The translations under genes and the position numbers were made by a program. A DNA stretch of 64,000 nt from Bacillus luti. Its GTDB lineage: Bacteria; Bacillota; Bacilli; Bacillales; Bacillaceae_G. Of this stretch, positions 18,109 to 26,571 are shown one piece after another. Under the pieces are notes generated by a model. That model was not told where the DNA came from, did no database searches, and worked only from the letters and a program-made list of their open reading frames with translations. The stretch covers positions 1-64,000 of the forward strand of contig NZ_MACI01000047.1 in assembly GCF_001884105.1 (NCBI RefSeq), given 5' to 3'. Each line of letters starts with the position of its first letter. Position 1 is the stretch's first letter.

Positions 18109-18123
18109 CTATAATCATTATAC
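18109..18123. promoter_or_regulatory. PerR-like box at a promoter upstream of spx
   Basis: CTATAATCATTATAC matches 13 of 15 positions of TTATAATnATTATAA. On the minus strand its left half supplies a TATAAT -10 hexamer reading toward spx, 167 bases from the start codon. In B. subtilis one spx promoter is repressed by PerR and YodB, so peroxide control here is plausible. The -35 box is poor. Confidence 0.6.
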
Positions 18124-18533
18124 AATAGATTTTACAAGAAATATACAGTAAATTTCCTGTTAGTTGAGAAAACTCTTCCGTGTATTTCACTGCTATGTAA
18201 CATGATTACACTCACTTAAACTGTCCTTTAACAAGGACATTCAACCCTTTTTAACACTCGCTTTCCATAGATTGTTCATATGATATATAGTTATATCCCC
18301 ATACTCTTTCCTATGAAAAAGAGAACGTTTTCTTACTTTTTCCTGATAATTCAATTAAAAAATGTAAGACATACAGGTAAAAACAAAAGGAACATTTGTT
18401 CTTATTTTAACAAATATTCTTCCCCCTGTCTAGATGATTTCTAAAGCAATTTAAATATTTTTCTGACATTTCTTTCTTTTTCTCCCCTTATCTCATACAA
18501 TAAAAATACAGACAGGCAAGGGGGAATTTGAAA
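18124..18533. other. Intergenic region between spx and a small membrane gene
   Basis: AT-rich DNA without a credible gene. It contains one short perfect hairpin, TGTCCTT/AAGGACA (about 18222-18240), that could be a weak terminator or RNA element. The remainder presumably holds further spx promoters. Confidence 0.4.
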
Positions 18534-18737
18534 ATGATTGCTTTTTTTATTGATTTTGCCACCGTCGCTGCCCTCATCATCGGAATAACAGCATTGATTG
18601 GAGTCATTACAAATAGCATCGGAGAAAAACTCTTTGGCGGAAAAGAAAAAATGAAGTTTGTTAACAAAAGTTTGGATGTACAATCTGGCTGGAACCAAGT
18701 TGGTGGAAAAGGTATCTATAAAAAACGCACGTATTAA
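18534..18737 (+). CDS. Small single-pass membrane protein of unknown function
   Basis: 67 residues beginning MIAFFIDFATVAALIIGITALIGVITNSIG, one hydrophobic helix, then a basic cytosolic tail with GGKEKMKFVNKSLDVQSGWNQVGG. ATG 18534 is 9 bases after AAGGGGG, better than the in-frame TTG at 18528. A terminator follows at once, so it is a monocistronic gene. No family is recognised. Confidence 0.65.
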   Translation: MIAFFIDFATVAALIIGITALIGVITNSIGEKLFGGKEKMKFVNKSLDVQSGWNQVGGKGIYKKRTY

Positions 18738-18767
18738 AAAAAAAGCAGGTAATCACCTGCTTTTTTG
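18738..18767. terminator. Bidirectional terminator
   Basis: AAAAGCAGGT/ACCTGCTTTTTT hairpin separates the small membrane gene from the convergent oppA copy. Confidence 0.88.
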
Positions 18768-20414
18768 TTATTTTCCTACTGATGCCCATTTGAAACTTAC
18801 ATCGCCACCATATTTATGGTTGTACATATCTTTAATTGTTTCTCTTTGTAAATACGCTCTACCACGTTGATATACTGGAACAATTGCAGCGTCATCAAGT
18901 AACATTTTCTCTGCTTCAAGTAGGTTTTTCCAACGAGCATTTACATCGCTACCATCTTTTTTCGCTTTCATGATAATTTCATCATATTTCGGATTAGAGT
19001 ACTTCATTTTATTTTGTGATCCATCAGTTACAAACATATCAAGATATGTAATTGGATCTGGGAAGTCTGCACTCCATCCAGAGAATGACATTACATAATC
19101 GCCCGCATCTTCTAATTTTAGTTTTTGTGCGAATGGTTGTTGTTTAATTTTCACTGTTAAACCTGGTAAATTCTTTTCTAGCTCACCTTTTAAATATTCA
19201 CCAGTTTTCTTCGATAATTCAACATCTTCATTTAATAACTCTAATTCAATTTCATTTTTGCCAAGCTCTTTTAAACCAGCTTCCCAATATTTCTTCGCTT
19301 CTTTCACATTTGGTTTTACAATATCCCCATTTTCAGCACGGAAATCTTTTTTATCTGGTCCTTTAATAAAGTTATCAGGAATTAATCCCGTTGCTGGCTT
19401 AGAACCGTTATTTAATAGTGTATCAACGAATGGTTTACGGTCAAAAGCAAGTGAAATCGCTTTACGAATATTTTTATTTGCTAAAGCTGGATCTTTCTGA
19501 TTTAAACGAAGGAAGAATACAGATGTATCTTCTACTGTTTTGAAATCAGGTTTGCCTTTATATTTATCGATGAATTCCGCTAATAACGTCGCTCGGTCGA
19601 TTGCATTTGTTTCATATAAGTTAATTGGCGTAGCAGTATCTTTTACAATATTAAAGTTTACTTCTTCAAGTTTCACTTCTTTATTGTCCCAATAGGATGA
19701 ACTCTTTGTCATTTTAAAGCTTCGTTCATGTTGCCACTCACTTAATGTAAATGGTCCATTATAAAGCGTTGTATTTGCTTCTAAAGCAAACTTCGTACCT
19801 TGCTCTTTCACAAACTTTTCATTCACAGGATAGAAGATTGGATAGACCATTAAATCTACAAAATACGGAATCGAGTTGTCTAATTCCACTTCTAATGTAT
19901 GATCATCAATTGCTTTTACGCCTAATTGATCTGGACTCATCTCTTTTTTGTTAATTTTCTCTGCATTTTTTATGTCATACATAATGTATGCTGATTTCGC
20001 TGCTGTATCTGGATTAATTGCTCTTTGCCATGCATACACGAAATCTTTCGCAGTTACAGGTTCACCATTTGACCATTTTGCATCTTCACGTAATTTAAAT
20101 GTATATTTTTTACCATCTTCGGATTTTTGGAATTCTTTCGCTACACCTGGAACTAACTTATCATCTTTTCCAAGACGATATAAACCTTCCATTGTATTGT
20201 TCATTACTTTCGAAGAAACCGCATCAGCTGATAAAGCTGGATCCATCGTTGGAATTTCTTGTGTCTCAATTAAGTTTATAACTTGCTTTGTACCGCTCTT
20301 CCCGCTATCCCCTTTTGCGTTCGCTTGCGGCTCTTCCTTGTCATAACTACATGCCCCTAAAATCATGCTCATTGCTACCGTTGATAATACAAAAACCGGC
20401 ATCTTTTTTTTCAT
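18768..20414 (-). CDS. Oligopeptide-binding lipoprotein, second OppA copy
   Basis: A 548-residue family-5 extracellular solute-binding protein. The signal peptide KKKMPVFVLSTVAMSMILGAC ends in the lipobox LGAC, so Cys is lipid-anchored on the outer membrane face. Typical OppA segments follow: KYTFKLREDAKWSNGEPVTAKDF-like binding-site entry, TTLYNGPF, and FSGWSADFPDPITYLDMF. Upstream in-frame codons at 20459 are excluded because the ribosome site GGAGGGTGG is just before ATG 20414. It is a close paralogue of the OppA at 26572-28227, with shared sequence along its length, but stands outside the opp operon with the MATE gene between. It probably widens the peptide range of OppBCDF. Confidence 0.92.
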   Translation of the reverse strand: MKKKMPVFVLSTVAMSMILGACSYDKEEPQANAKGDSGKSGTKQVINLIETQEIPTMDPALSADAVSSKVMNNTMEGLYRLGKDDKLVPGVAKEFQKSEDGKKYTFKLREDAKWSNGEPVTAKDFVYAWQRAINPDTAAKSAYIMYDIKNAEKINKKEMSPDQLGVKAIDDHTLEVELDNSIPYFVDLMVYPIFYPVNEKFVKEQGTKFALEANTTLYNGPFTLSEWQHERSFKMTKSSSYWDNKEVKLEEVNFNIVKDTATPINLYETNAIDRATLLAEFIDKYKGKPDFKTVEDTSVFFLRLNQKDPALANKNIRKAISLAFDRKPFVDTLLNNGSKPATGLIPDNFIKGPDKKDFRAENGDIVKPNVKEAKKYWEAGLKELGKNEIELELLNEDVELSKKTGEYLKGELEKNLPGLTVKIKQQPFAQKLKLEDAGDYVMSFSGWSADFPDPITYLDMFVTDGSQNKMKYSNPKYDEIIMKAKKDGSDVNARWKNLLEAEKMLLDDAAIVPVYQRGRAYLQRETIKDMYNHKYGGDVSFKWASVGK

Positions 20415-20540
20415 ATTTCCACCCTCCACAAAAATGTTAGCCCTTTCATTTTCAAACAAAAAGAAATATATATATGTTCTAACAATTCATATTATACACA
20501 CAAATATATTTTTTGTATATTTATATTTCTATTTTATTAA

Positions 20541-20555
20541 AATTTTCTGTTAAAA
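20541..20555. promoter_or_regulatory. Weak CodY-like box upstream of the second oppA
   Basis: AATTTTCTGTTAAAA matches 11 of 15 bases of the CodY motif AATTTTCWGAAAATT. It lies about 130 bases upstream of the oppA copy in the 400-base region shared with the divergent MATE gene; the rest of that region is AT-rich without a gene. Confidence 0.35.
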
Positions 20556-20817
20556 AATAACTCTTTGTAAACGTTTCATACTGCCGTTTATCCATACTAA
20601 AGTGCAAAAAATAACTATTTTTATATTTTTCTAAATTATCAGAGAAAAACGAATTTTATATCCTATTATATTTTCTGTATAATTATCCTTCACTTTTTAA
20701 CATAAAATAGCGCTCCCTTCATATTAAAAATATGTAGGTTAAAATGAGTGCAAAGGATAAGAAAGTATGTTACGATACACTTTGCTAAAAATAGATATCG
20801 GTAAAGAGGGGACGGAC

Positions 20818-22212
20818 ATGACAGCAACTCACTCCAAAAACAGGCCGGCAGAGAAATTAAGTTTATTCTTATTAACATGGCCTATTTTTCTAGAAGTTTT
20901 TCTTTTTATGTTGATGGGGATCGCTGATACTTTCATGTTAAGTGCATTATCAGACGATGCTGTATCTGGGGTTGGTGCAGCAAATCAATATCTCCATATC
21001 GCTATTTTGGTACTAGAAGTCATCGGGAACGGCGCAGCTATCGTTGTATCTCAATACCTCGGTTCCAAACGCTTTATGGAAGCATCTAAAATATCAGCAT
21101 TAGCCGTTACATTAAATTTAGTAGTCGGGCTCGTTATAAGCGCTGGTTTTCTTTTATTTTCGAAACATATGATGATGGCAATGAACTTACAAGGCGACGT
21201 ATTAACGTATGCACAAAACTATTTATCTATCGTCGGGGGAGCTATCTTCCTTCAAGCTATTATTAACTCATTAGCTGCAATTATCCGCGTACACGGTTTC
21301 ACAAAGCAAGCGATGTTTATTTCACTTGGGATGAATATTATTCATATTGCCGGAAACTACGTACTCATTTTCGGGAAATTCGGTTTCCCAGAGCTCGGTG
21401 TGCAAGGGGCAGCCATTTCTTCTGCTGTCAGCCGACTTATCGCACTTATTGTTTTCTTCTGGTTACTGTACCGCGTTATGGAATACCGTGTGAAATTACA
21501 ATATTACTTCACCTTATCAAAAGAATACGTCGGGAAAATTTTAAAAATCGGCATTCCATCGGCATTCGAACAAGTTATGTATCAAGCTTGCCAAATTGTC
21601 TTCCTATATTATGCAACATATTTAGGAACGGAATCATTAGCAGCTAGACAATACGCTACTAACATCTCGATGTTCACTTATTTATTCGCAATTGCGATCG
21701 GTATGGGAACTGCAATTATTATCGGCCGCCTTGTTGGTGGCGGCGAAAAAGATGAAGCATATGAACGCGTATGGAAAAGCGTAAGATGGGCAATTGGCGT
21801 AACTTTATGTATGGTCATCCTCGTGATTACATTCCGCACACAATTAATGGGACTGTTTACAGATAACCCGCACATTATTTCATTAGGTGCGTCAGTTCTT
21901 TTACTAAGTGTACTACTGGAAACAGGACGTACAATGAACATCGTCATCATTAACTCACTTCGTGCAGCTGGTGATGCAAAATATCCTGTTTTAATCGGTG
22001 CATTCTCTATGGTATTAATGAGTTTACCGCTCGGATATTTCTTCGTCTTCTATTTAGACATGGGGCTAGTTGGTATTTGGCTAGCGATTGCTATCGATGA
22101 ATGGACCCGCGCCATTATTATGTTCTTCCGCTGGAGAAGTAGAGCGTGGGAAAGTTATGCGCTTGTGAAACCAGAAGAGCAAGATGAGAGTGTTTCTGTT
22201 CATGCGCAGTAG
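20818..22212 (+). CDS. MATE-family multidrug/sodium antiporter
   Basis: 464 residues with about twelve transmembrane helices in two homologous halves, as in NorM/MepA-type exporters driven by sodium or protons. Typical segments are WPIFLEVFLFMLMGIADTFML, the GNGAAIVVSQYLG motif of helix 2 and its second-half counterpart GMGTAIIIGRLVGGG. ATG 20818 has AGAGGGG seven bases upstream; the earlier in-frame ATG at 20767 has a weaker site. Substrates cannot be predicted. Confidence 0.88.
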   Translation: MTATHSKNRPAEKLSLFLLTWPIFLEVFLFMLMGIADTFMLSALSDDAVSGVGAANQYLHIAILVLEVIGNGAAIVVSQYLGSKRFMEASKISALAVTLNLVVGLVISAGFLLFSKHMMMAMNLQGDVLTYAQNYLSIVGGAIFLQAIINSLAAIIRVHGFTKQAMFISLGMNIIHIAGNYVLIFGKFGFPELGVQGAAISSAVSRLIALIVFFWLLYRVMEYRVKLQYYFTLSKEYVGKILKIGIPSAFEQVMYQACQIVFLYYATYLGTESLAARQYATNISMFTYLFAIAIGMGTAIIIGRLVGGGEKDEAYERVWKSVRWAIGVTLCMVILVITFRTQLMGLFTDNPHIISLGASVLLLSVLLETGRTMNIVIINSLRAAGDAKYPVLIGAFSMVLMSLPLGYFFVFYLDMGLVGIWLAIAIDEWTRAIIMFFRWRSRAWESYALVKPEEQDESVSVHAQ

Positions 22213-22278
22213 CACTCCTTTGATCGAGATGCATTCATTTGTAAATGAAATTTATATTGTAGATTCTTTAAATAATAG

Positions 22279-22314
22279 AAAAAGCTGTTCCAACAAATTG
22301 TTGAAACAGCTTTT
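22279..22314. terminator. Terminator after the MATE gene
   Basis: AAAAGCTGTT/AACAGCTTTT hairpin with A and T tracts on both sides. Confidence 0.85.
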
Positions 22315-22316
22315 AT

Positions 22317-22454
22317 TTAATTATACTTTTCAATTTCTATCTTCAATTCGTCAATGTTCTTATTAGAAATCATATCCGATATTTTATGATCCACTTGATT
22401 TTTTAAAATATATGTTAGGTTATCTTGTTTCTTTTTGACACTTACTCTCTTCAT
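22317..22454 (-). CDS. Possible 45-residue protein
   Basis: A minus-strand frame starting MKRVSVKKKQDNLTYILKNQ and ending EIEKYN. It is hydrophilic with a basic start and an acidic amphipathic second half, a composition that looks coded rather than random. It fills the gap between two terminators. However, the ribosome site is weak (AGAAAGAG touching the ATG) and there is almost no room for a promoter between the oppF terminator and the start, so expression would need read-through. Confidence 0.4.
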   Translation of the reverse strand: MKRVSVKKKQDNLTYILKNQVDHKISDMISNKNIDELKIEIEKYN

Positions 22455-22465
22455 CTCTTTCTAAC

Positions 22466-22506
22466 AAAAAAAGAGCCATTCTTCCATAACAGAAGAATGG
22501 CTCTTT
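22466..22506. terminator. Terminator of the opp operon
   Basis: AAAGAGCCATTCTT/AAGAATGGCTCTTT stem just after the oppF stop codon, with a T run on the minus strand. Confidence 0.9.
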
Positions 22507-22509
22507 TTC

Positions 22510-23445
22510 TTATTGATAGATTTCTTTATATTTCTTGTACTCCGCTTCAGAACATAATACGAAATGTCCTGGGCGAATTTCGCGCATTGTTGGTGCTTCA
22601 CTACCATAATCATGTTGAGATGGATCGTATACGATACGTTTACGATTGCGCTCATAATCTGGATCTGGAAGCGGAATTGCTGATAGTAGTGATTTTGTAT
22701 ATGGATGAATTGGATTCGCATATAACTCATCACTTGTTGTTAACTCAACGATTTGACCACGGTACATTACACCGATGCGGTCACTAATGTATTTTACCAT
22801 CGATAAATCATGGGCAATGAATAAGTATGTTAAACCTTTTTCTTTTTGTAACTGTTTCAGTAAGTTTACAACTTGCGCCTGAATCGATACGTCAAGTGCT
22901 GAGATTGGCTCATCGGCAATGATAAACTCAGGTTCTACAGCAAGTGCTCGAGCAATACCGATACGTTGACGTTGTCCACCCGAGAACTCATGCGGGAAAC
23001 GGTTTGCGTGTTCTTTATTTAAACCAACTGTGTTTAACAGTTCATGAACACGATCCATACGCTCTTTTTTGCTTTTTGCTAGTCCGTGAATATCAATACC
23101 TTCTGCAATAATGTCCCCTACTGTCATACGAGGGTTTAATGATGCATATGGATCTTGGAAAATCATTTGCATTTTACGGTTGAATTTCTTCAGTTCTGCA
23201 CGTGATTTTTTACCATGTACATTTTCACCATCGAACAACACTTCACCAGCAGTTGCATCATATAAACGAATGATCGTTCTTCCAGTTGTTGATTTACCAC
23301 AACCAGATTCTCCTACAAGTCCAAATGTTTCACCGCGATAAATGTCAAATGAAATATCATTAACCGCTTTGACAACACCACCACTCACGTCAAAGTGTTG
23401 TTGTACATTTTTCACTTCAATTAATTTCTCACGTTGTTTAGTCAT
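22510..23445 (-). CDS. oppF: Oligopeptide ABC transporter ATP-binding protein OppF
   Basis: A 311-residue ATPase energising peptide import. Walker A GESGCGKST, signature SGGQRQRIGIARAL and Walker B FIIADEPISALD are all present, with the family C-terminal oligopeptide/dipeptide extension (HPYTKSLLSAIP). GTG at 23454 is in frame, but AGGTGA is placed for ATG 23445. The gene overlaps oppD by 8 bases. It is last in oppA-B-C-D-F. Confidence 0.94.
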   Translation of the reverse strand: MTKQREKLIEVKNVQQHFDVSGGVVKAVNDISFDIYRGETFGLVGESGCGKSTTGRTIIRLYDATAGEVLFDGENVHGKKSRAELKKFNRKMQMIFQDPYASLNPRMTVGDIIAEGIDIHGLAKSKKERMDRVHELLNTVGLNKEHANRFPHEFSGGQRQRIGIARALAVEPEFIIADEPISALDVSIQAQVVNLLKQLQKEKGLTYLFIAHDLSMVKYISDRIGVMYRGQIVELTTSDELYANPIHPYTKSLLSAIPLPDPDYERNRKRIVYDPSQHDYGSEAPTMREIRPGHFVLCSEAEYKKYKEIYQ

Positions 23446-24481
23446 GTTGTTCACCTGCTTTCATTTGAAGAATGCGTTTTTCAACGACCGCCGGCGGTTT
23501 CACTTCTGGAGCTTGCTCATGAAGTAACCAAGTTGCCGCATAGTGTGTATCACTTACTTTAAATAACGGTGGTTCCATTTCAAAATCAATTTTCAGCGCC
23601 TGTGGGTTACGTGGTGCAAAAGCATCTCCCTTTGGCGGTTTTAATAAGTCTGGAGGCGTTCCAGGGATTGCGTATAATTCTTCCTCTGATCCATCTAAGC
23701 TTGGCATAGATGCAATTAAGCCCCAAGTGTATGGATGTTTCGGATTATAGAAAATTTCATCTACAGTTCCAATTTCAACAACTTTACCAGCGTACATAAC
23801 TGCAACTCGGTCAGCAACGTTTGCTACTACACCTAAGTCATGCGTAATGAAAATGATTGCTGCTTCTGTCTTTTGCTGAATGTCTTTCATAAGCTCTAAA
23901 ATTTGCGCCTGAATCGTAACGTCTAGCGCCGTTGTCGGCTCATCGGCAATTAATAATTTCGGGTTACAAGCTAACGCCATCGCAATAACTACACGCTGTC
24001 TCATACCACCTGAGAATTGGTGAGGATATTGTTTTAAACGTGCTTCTGGATTTGGAATACCTACAAGGTCGATTAATTCTAACGCAACTTTACGTGCGTC
24101 TGCTCTACTCATCCCTTGGTGTTTAATAAGACCTTCCATAATTTGATTCCCAATTGTCATTGTTGGATTTAATGATGTCATAGGATCTTGGAAAATCATT
24201 GCGATATCTTTACCGCGTACTTGCTGCATTTCTTTTTCCGTTAATTTCGTTAAATCACGACCATCAAATACAATCTCTCCATTTTTAATACGTCCTGGAG
24301 GATTTGGGATTAATCCCATTAGCGCTTTAGAAGTAACTGATTTCCCAGAACCAGACTCTCCTACAATCGCTAATGTTTCCCCTTTTTTCAAATCAAAAGT
24401 AACTCCGCGCACTGCTTGTACTTCACCTGCATGTGTATCAAAGGAGACTTGTAAATCTTTTACCTCTAACAATGTTTTCAT
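23438..24481 (-). CDS. oppD: Oligopeptide ABC transporter ATP-binding protein OppD
   Basis: A 347-residue ATPase with Walker [10 protein letters not shown], signature [14 protein letters not shown] and Walker [13 protein letters not shown]. The C-terminal part includes [12 protein letters not shown] and the extension found in OppD/DppD proteins, which in some relatives binds an iron-sulphur cluster. AAGGAGGGAG precedes ATG 24481. It pairs with OppF as a heterodimer under the OppB/OppC channel. Confidence 0.94.
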   Translation of the reverse strand: MKTLLEVKDLQVSFDTHAGEVQAVRGVTFDLKKGETLAIVGESGSGKSVTSKALMGLIPNPPGRIKNGEIVFDGRDLTKLTEKEMQQVRGKDIAMIFQDPMTSLNPTMTIGNQIMEGLIKHQGMSRADARKVALELIDLVGIPNPEARLKQYPHQFSGGMRQRVVIAMALACNPKLLIADEPTTALDVTIQAQILELMKDIQQKTEAAIIFITHDLGVVANVADRVAVMYAGKVVEIGTVDEIFYNPKHPYTWGLIASMPSLDGSEEELYAIPGTPPDLLKPPKGDAFAPRNPQALKIDFEMEPPLFKVSDTHYAATWLLHEQAPEVKPPAVVEKRILQMKAGEQHD

Positions 24482-24501
24482 TTTTACTTCTCCCTCCTTG
24501 T

Positions 24502-25518
24502 TTACTTACGCATTTTTGGATCTAACGCATCGCGTAATCCATCTGCCATTAAGTTAAATGCTAGAATTAACATACTGATGACAACCGCAGGGATGAACAT
24601 CATGTGTGGATACGTTTGAATTGACTTATATCCATCGTTTACAAGAGAACCAAGTGATGCGAATGGTGGCTGAATTCCTAAACCGATGAAGCTTAAGAAT
24701 GCCTCACCAAACACCGCTGATGGAATTGTAAACATTGTCATTACGATAATTGGTCCCATAACGTTTGGAATTAAGTGTTTCACAATTAATTGTGTATTTG
24801 TTGCACCTAATGTACGAGACGCTAATACATACTCTTGGTTTTTTAACTTTAAGATTTGTCCACGAACAATCCGCGACATCCCTATCCAACCTGTAATCGC
24901 CATTGCGAGTGTAATCGACCAAATACCAGATCCCATAATGATTACCATTAAAATTACGATGATTAAGTATGGAATACCGTTAATAATCTCCATAATACGT
25001 TGCATAATATTATCTACTCTACCGCCATAGAATGCTGAAACTCCTCCGTATGCAACCCCAATTACTAAGTCAATTGCTGCTGCTAAAAGAGCGATATATA
25101 ATGATACGCGTGTACCTTCCCATGTTCTTGTCCATAAGTCACGGCCAAGGTCATCTGTACCAAACCAGAAGTACTCTTTAATATCACGTTTTGCATATTG
25201 GTCAACACCATATTGATCTGTACCGTCAAATGGTAACCAATGAACATTTTCAATAACTGGAATTTTCGGTGGTAATTTCGCACGACCTAAATCTTGCTCT
25301 TTATACGAGTGTTTACTTACCACAGGTCCGAAAATCGCTAATAGTGTGATGATAACTAGTAATACAAGACCAAGCATCGCACCTTTATGTTGGAACAAAC
25401 GTCTTCTTACATCTTGCCAAAACGTTAAGCTTGGACGGGCAATGACTTCATTATCAACATTATTTTGATTTGCTTGTTGAAATAGATCTGGAGATAATTT
25501 TTGTACATCTTTCATCAT
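24502..25518 (-). CDS. oppC: Oligopeptide ABC transporter permease OppC
   Basis: A 338-residue inner-membrane permease. A cytosolic N-terminus of about 35 residues and one helix (GAMLGLVLLVIITLLAIFG) precede the five-helix core; the EAA-like loop GATNTQLIVKHLIPNVMGPI contacts the ATPases. GTDDLGRDLWTR is typical of OppC/DppC. The ATGA overlap with the oppB stop shows translational coupling. ATG 25518 and ATG 25515 are both possible starts behind GGGAGGG. Confidence 0.94.
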   Translation of the reverse strand: MMKDVQKLSPDLFQQANQNNVDNEVIARPSLTFWQDVRRRLFQHKGAMLGLVLLVIITLLAIFGPVVSKHSYKEQDLGRAKLPPKIPVIENVHWLPFDGTDQYGVDQYAKRDIKEYFWFGTDDLGRDLWTRTWEGTRVSLYIALLAAAIDLVIGVAYGGVSAFYGGRVDNIMQRIMEIINGIPYLIIVILMVIIMGSGIWSITLAMAITGWIGMSRIVRGQILKLKNQEYVLASRTLGATNTQLIVKHLIPNVMGPIIVMTMFTIPSAVFGEAFLSFIGLGIQPPFASLGSLVNDGYKSIQTYPHMMFIPAVVISMLILAFNLMADGLRDALDPKMRK

Positions 25519-26444
25519 TTTTTCCCTCCCGCTAAACGAATACGAGGATCAATAATTCCGTATAAAATATCGACAATGAAAATAACTAAAATGAAGATTG
25601 CACTATAGAAAATCGTAGTTCCCATAATAACTGTATAGTCATTTAAAGTAATCGATTTAACGAATTGTTCCCCAAGTCCAGGTACAGCATAAATTTGCTC
25701 GATAACAAGTGTCCCTGTAATTAACGCAGCAACCATCGGTCCTAAAATTGTTACAACTGGAATTAACGCGTTACGAAGTGCGTGTTTTACAATGATAACG
25801 CCTTGGCTAATCCCTTTTGCTTTCGCTGTTAAAATATAGTCAGACTGCATAACTTCAATTAATTCTGCACGAGAGAAACGTGCGATTGTTGCGATAACTC
25901 CCATTGATAATGCAATTGTAGGCATTACAGTAAACTCTGGTCCTTTCCAGAAGGCTACTGGGAACCAACCAAGTTTTACCCCTACGAAATACTGCAGTAA
26001 TGCGGCGAATACGAATGATGGTACTGACATTCCGAGTACCGAAATAACTGTGGCACTATAATCCACCCACGTATTATTACGAAGTGCAGCAACAATACCT
26101 AAAATTAATCCGATAAATGTTCCTAATATAATCGCTTGTAAACCAAGTTGTGCGGATGGTCCAATACGATCCACAATCATGTCTGTTACTGGACGGTTAT
26201 CATATTGGAATGATACCCCTAAATCACCTTGTGCTAAGTTACCTAAGTAACGTGCATATTGAACTGGTACTGGATCATTCAATCCGTATTTTTCAAGAAT
26301 GATTTCTTTTTGTGCCGGTGATAGCTTCTCCTGGTTTTTAAGCGGAGAACCCGGAAGTAATTTCATCAAAAAGAAAGTCAGTGTAGTAATTAAAAATAAT
26401 GTCAAAGCCATGTACACGAAACGTTTTAATACATAACGTCCCAT
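25515..26444 (-). CDS. oppB: Oligopeptide ABC transporter permease OppB
   Basis: A 309-residue permease with six transmembrane helices; MGRYVLKRFVYMALTLFLIT is the usual N-terminal helix and GVIIVKHALRNALIPV the ATPase-contact loop. The frame is open up to 26477, but GGAGGTG lies correctly for ATG 26444. It follows oppA after about 125 bases with a hairpin in between. Confidence 0.94.
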   Translation of the reverse strand: MGRYVLKRFVYMALTLFLITTLTFFLMKLLPGSPLKNQEKLSPAQKEIILEKYGLNDPVPVQYARYLGNLAQGDLGVSFQYDNRPVTDMIVDRIGPSAQLGLQAIILGTFIGLILGIVAALRNNTWVDYSATVISVLGMSVPSFVFAALLQYFVGVKLGWFPVAFWKGPEFTVMPTIALSMGVIATIARFSRAELIEVMQSDYILTAKAKGISQGVIIVKHALRNALIPVVTILGPMVAALITGTLVIEQIYAVPGLGEQFVKSITLNDYTVIMGTTIFYSAIFILVIFIVDILYGIIDPRIRLAGGKK

Positions 26445-26522
26445 AGTCAAGCACCTCCCCGTTTTTCTCAAAAGCAATAAGATAGTTTAAAATATTCTTA
26501 CTTTTATTTTTTTAAAATAAGA

Positions 26523-26548
26523 GCATATGCCCATCATAGGCATATACC
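26523..26548 (-). terminator. Intra-operon hairpin between oppA and oppB
   Basis: The inverted repeat GCATATGCC/GGCATATAC has no T run after it on the minus strand. It is better seen as an mRNA stabiliser or partial attenuator that lets oppA message exceed oppBCDF message than as a full terminator. Confidence 0.5.
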
Positions 26549-26571
26549 CCTGTAAACGATGGAAAAAAAGA

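Noticed and set aside
18300-18330. Catabolite (cre) site near AACGTTTTCTT
   Set aside because: Lacks the TG and the dyad of a cre box; sugar control not supported.
18441-18698. Minus-strand 85-codon frame over the small membrane gene
   Set aside because: Antisense to a better supported plus-strand gene with ribosome site and terminator.
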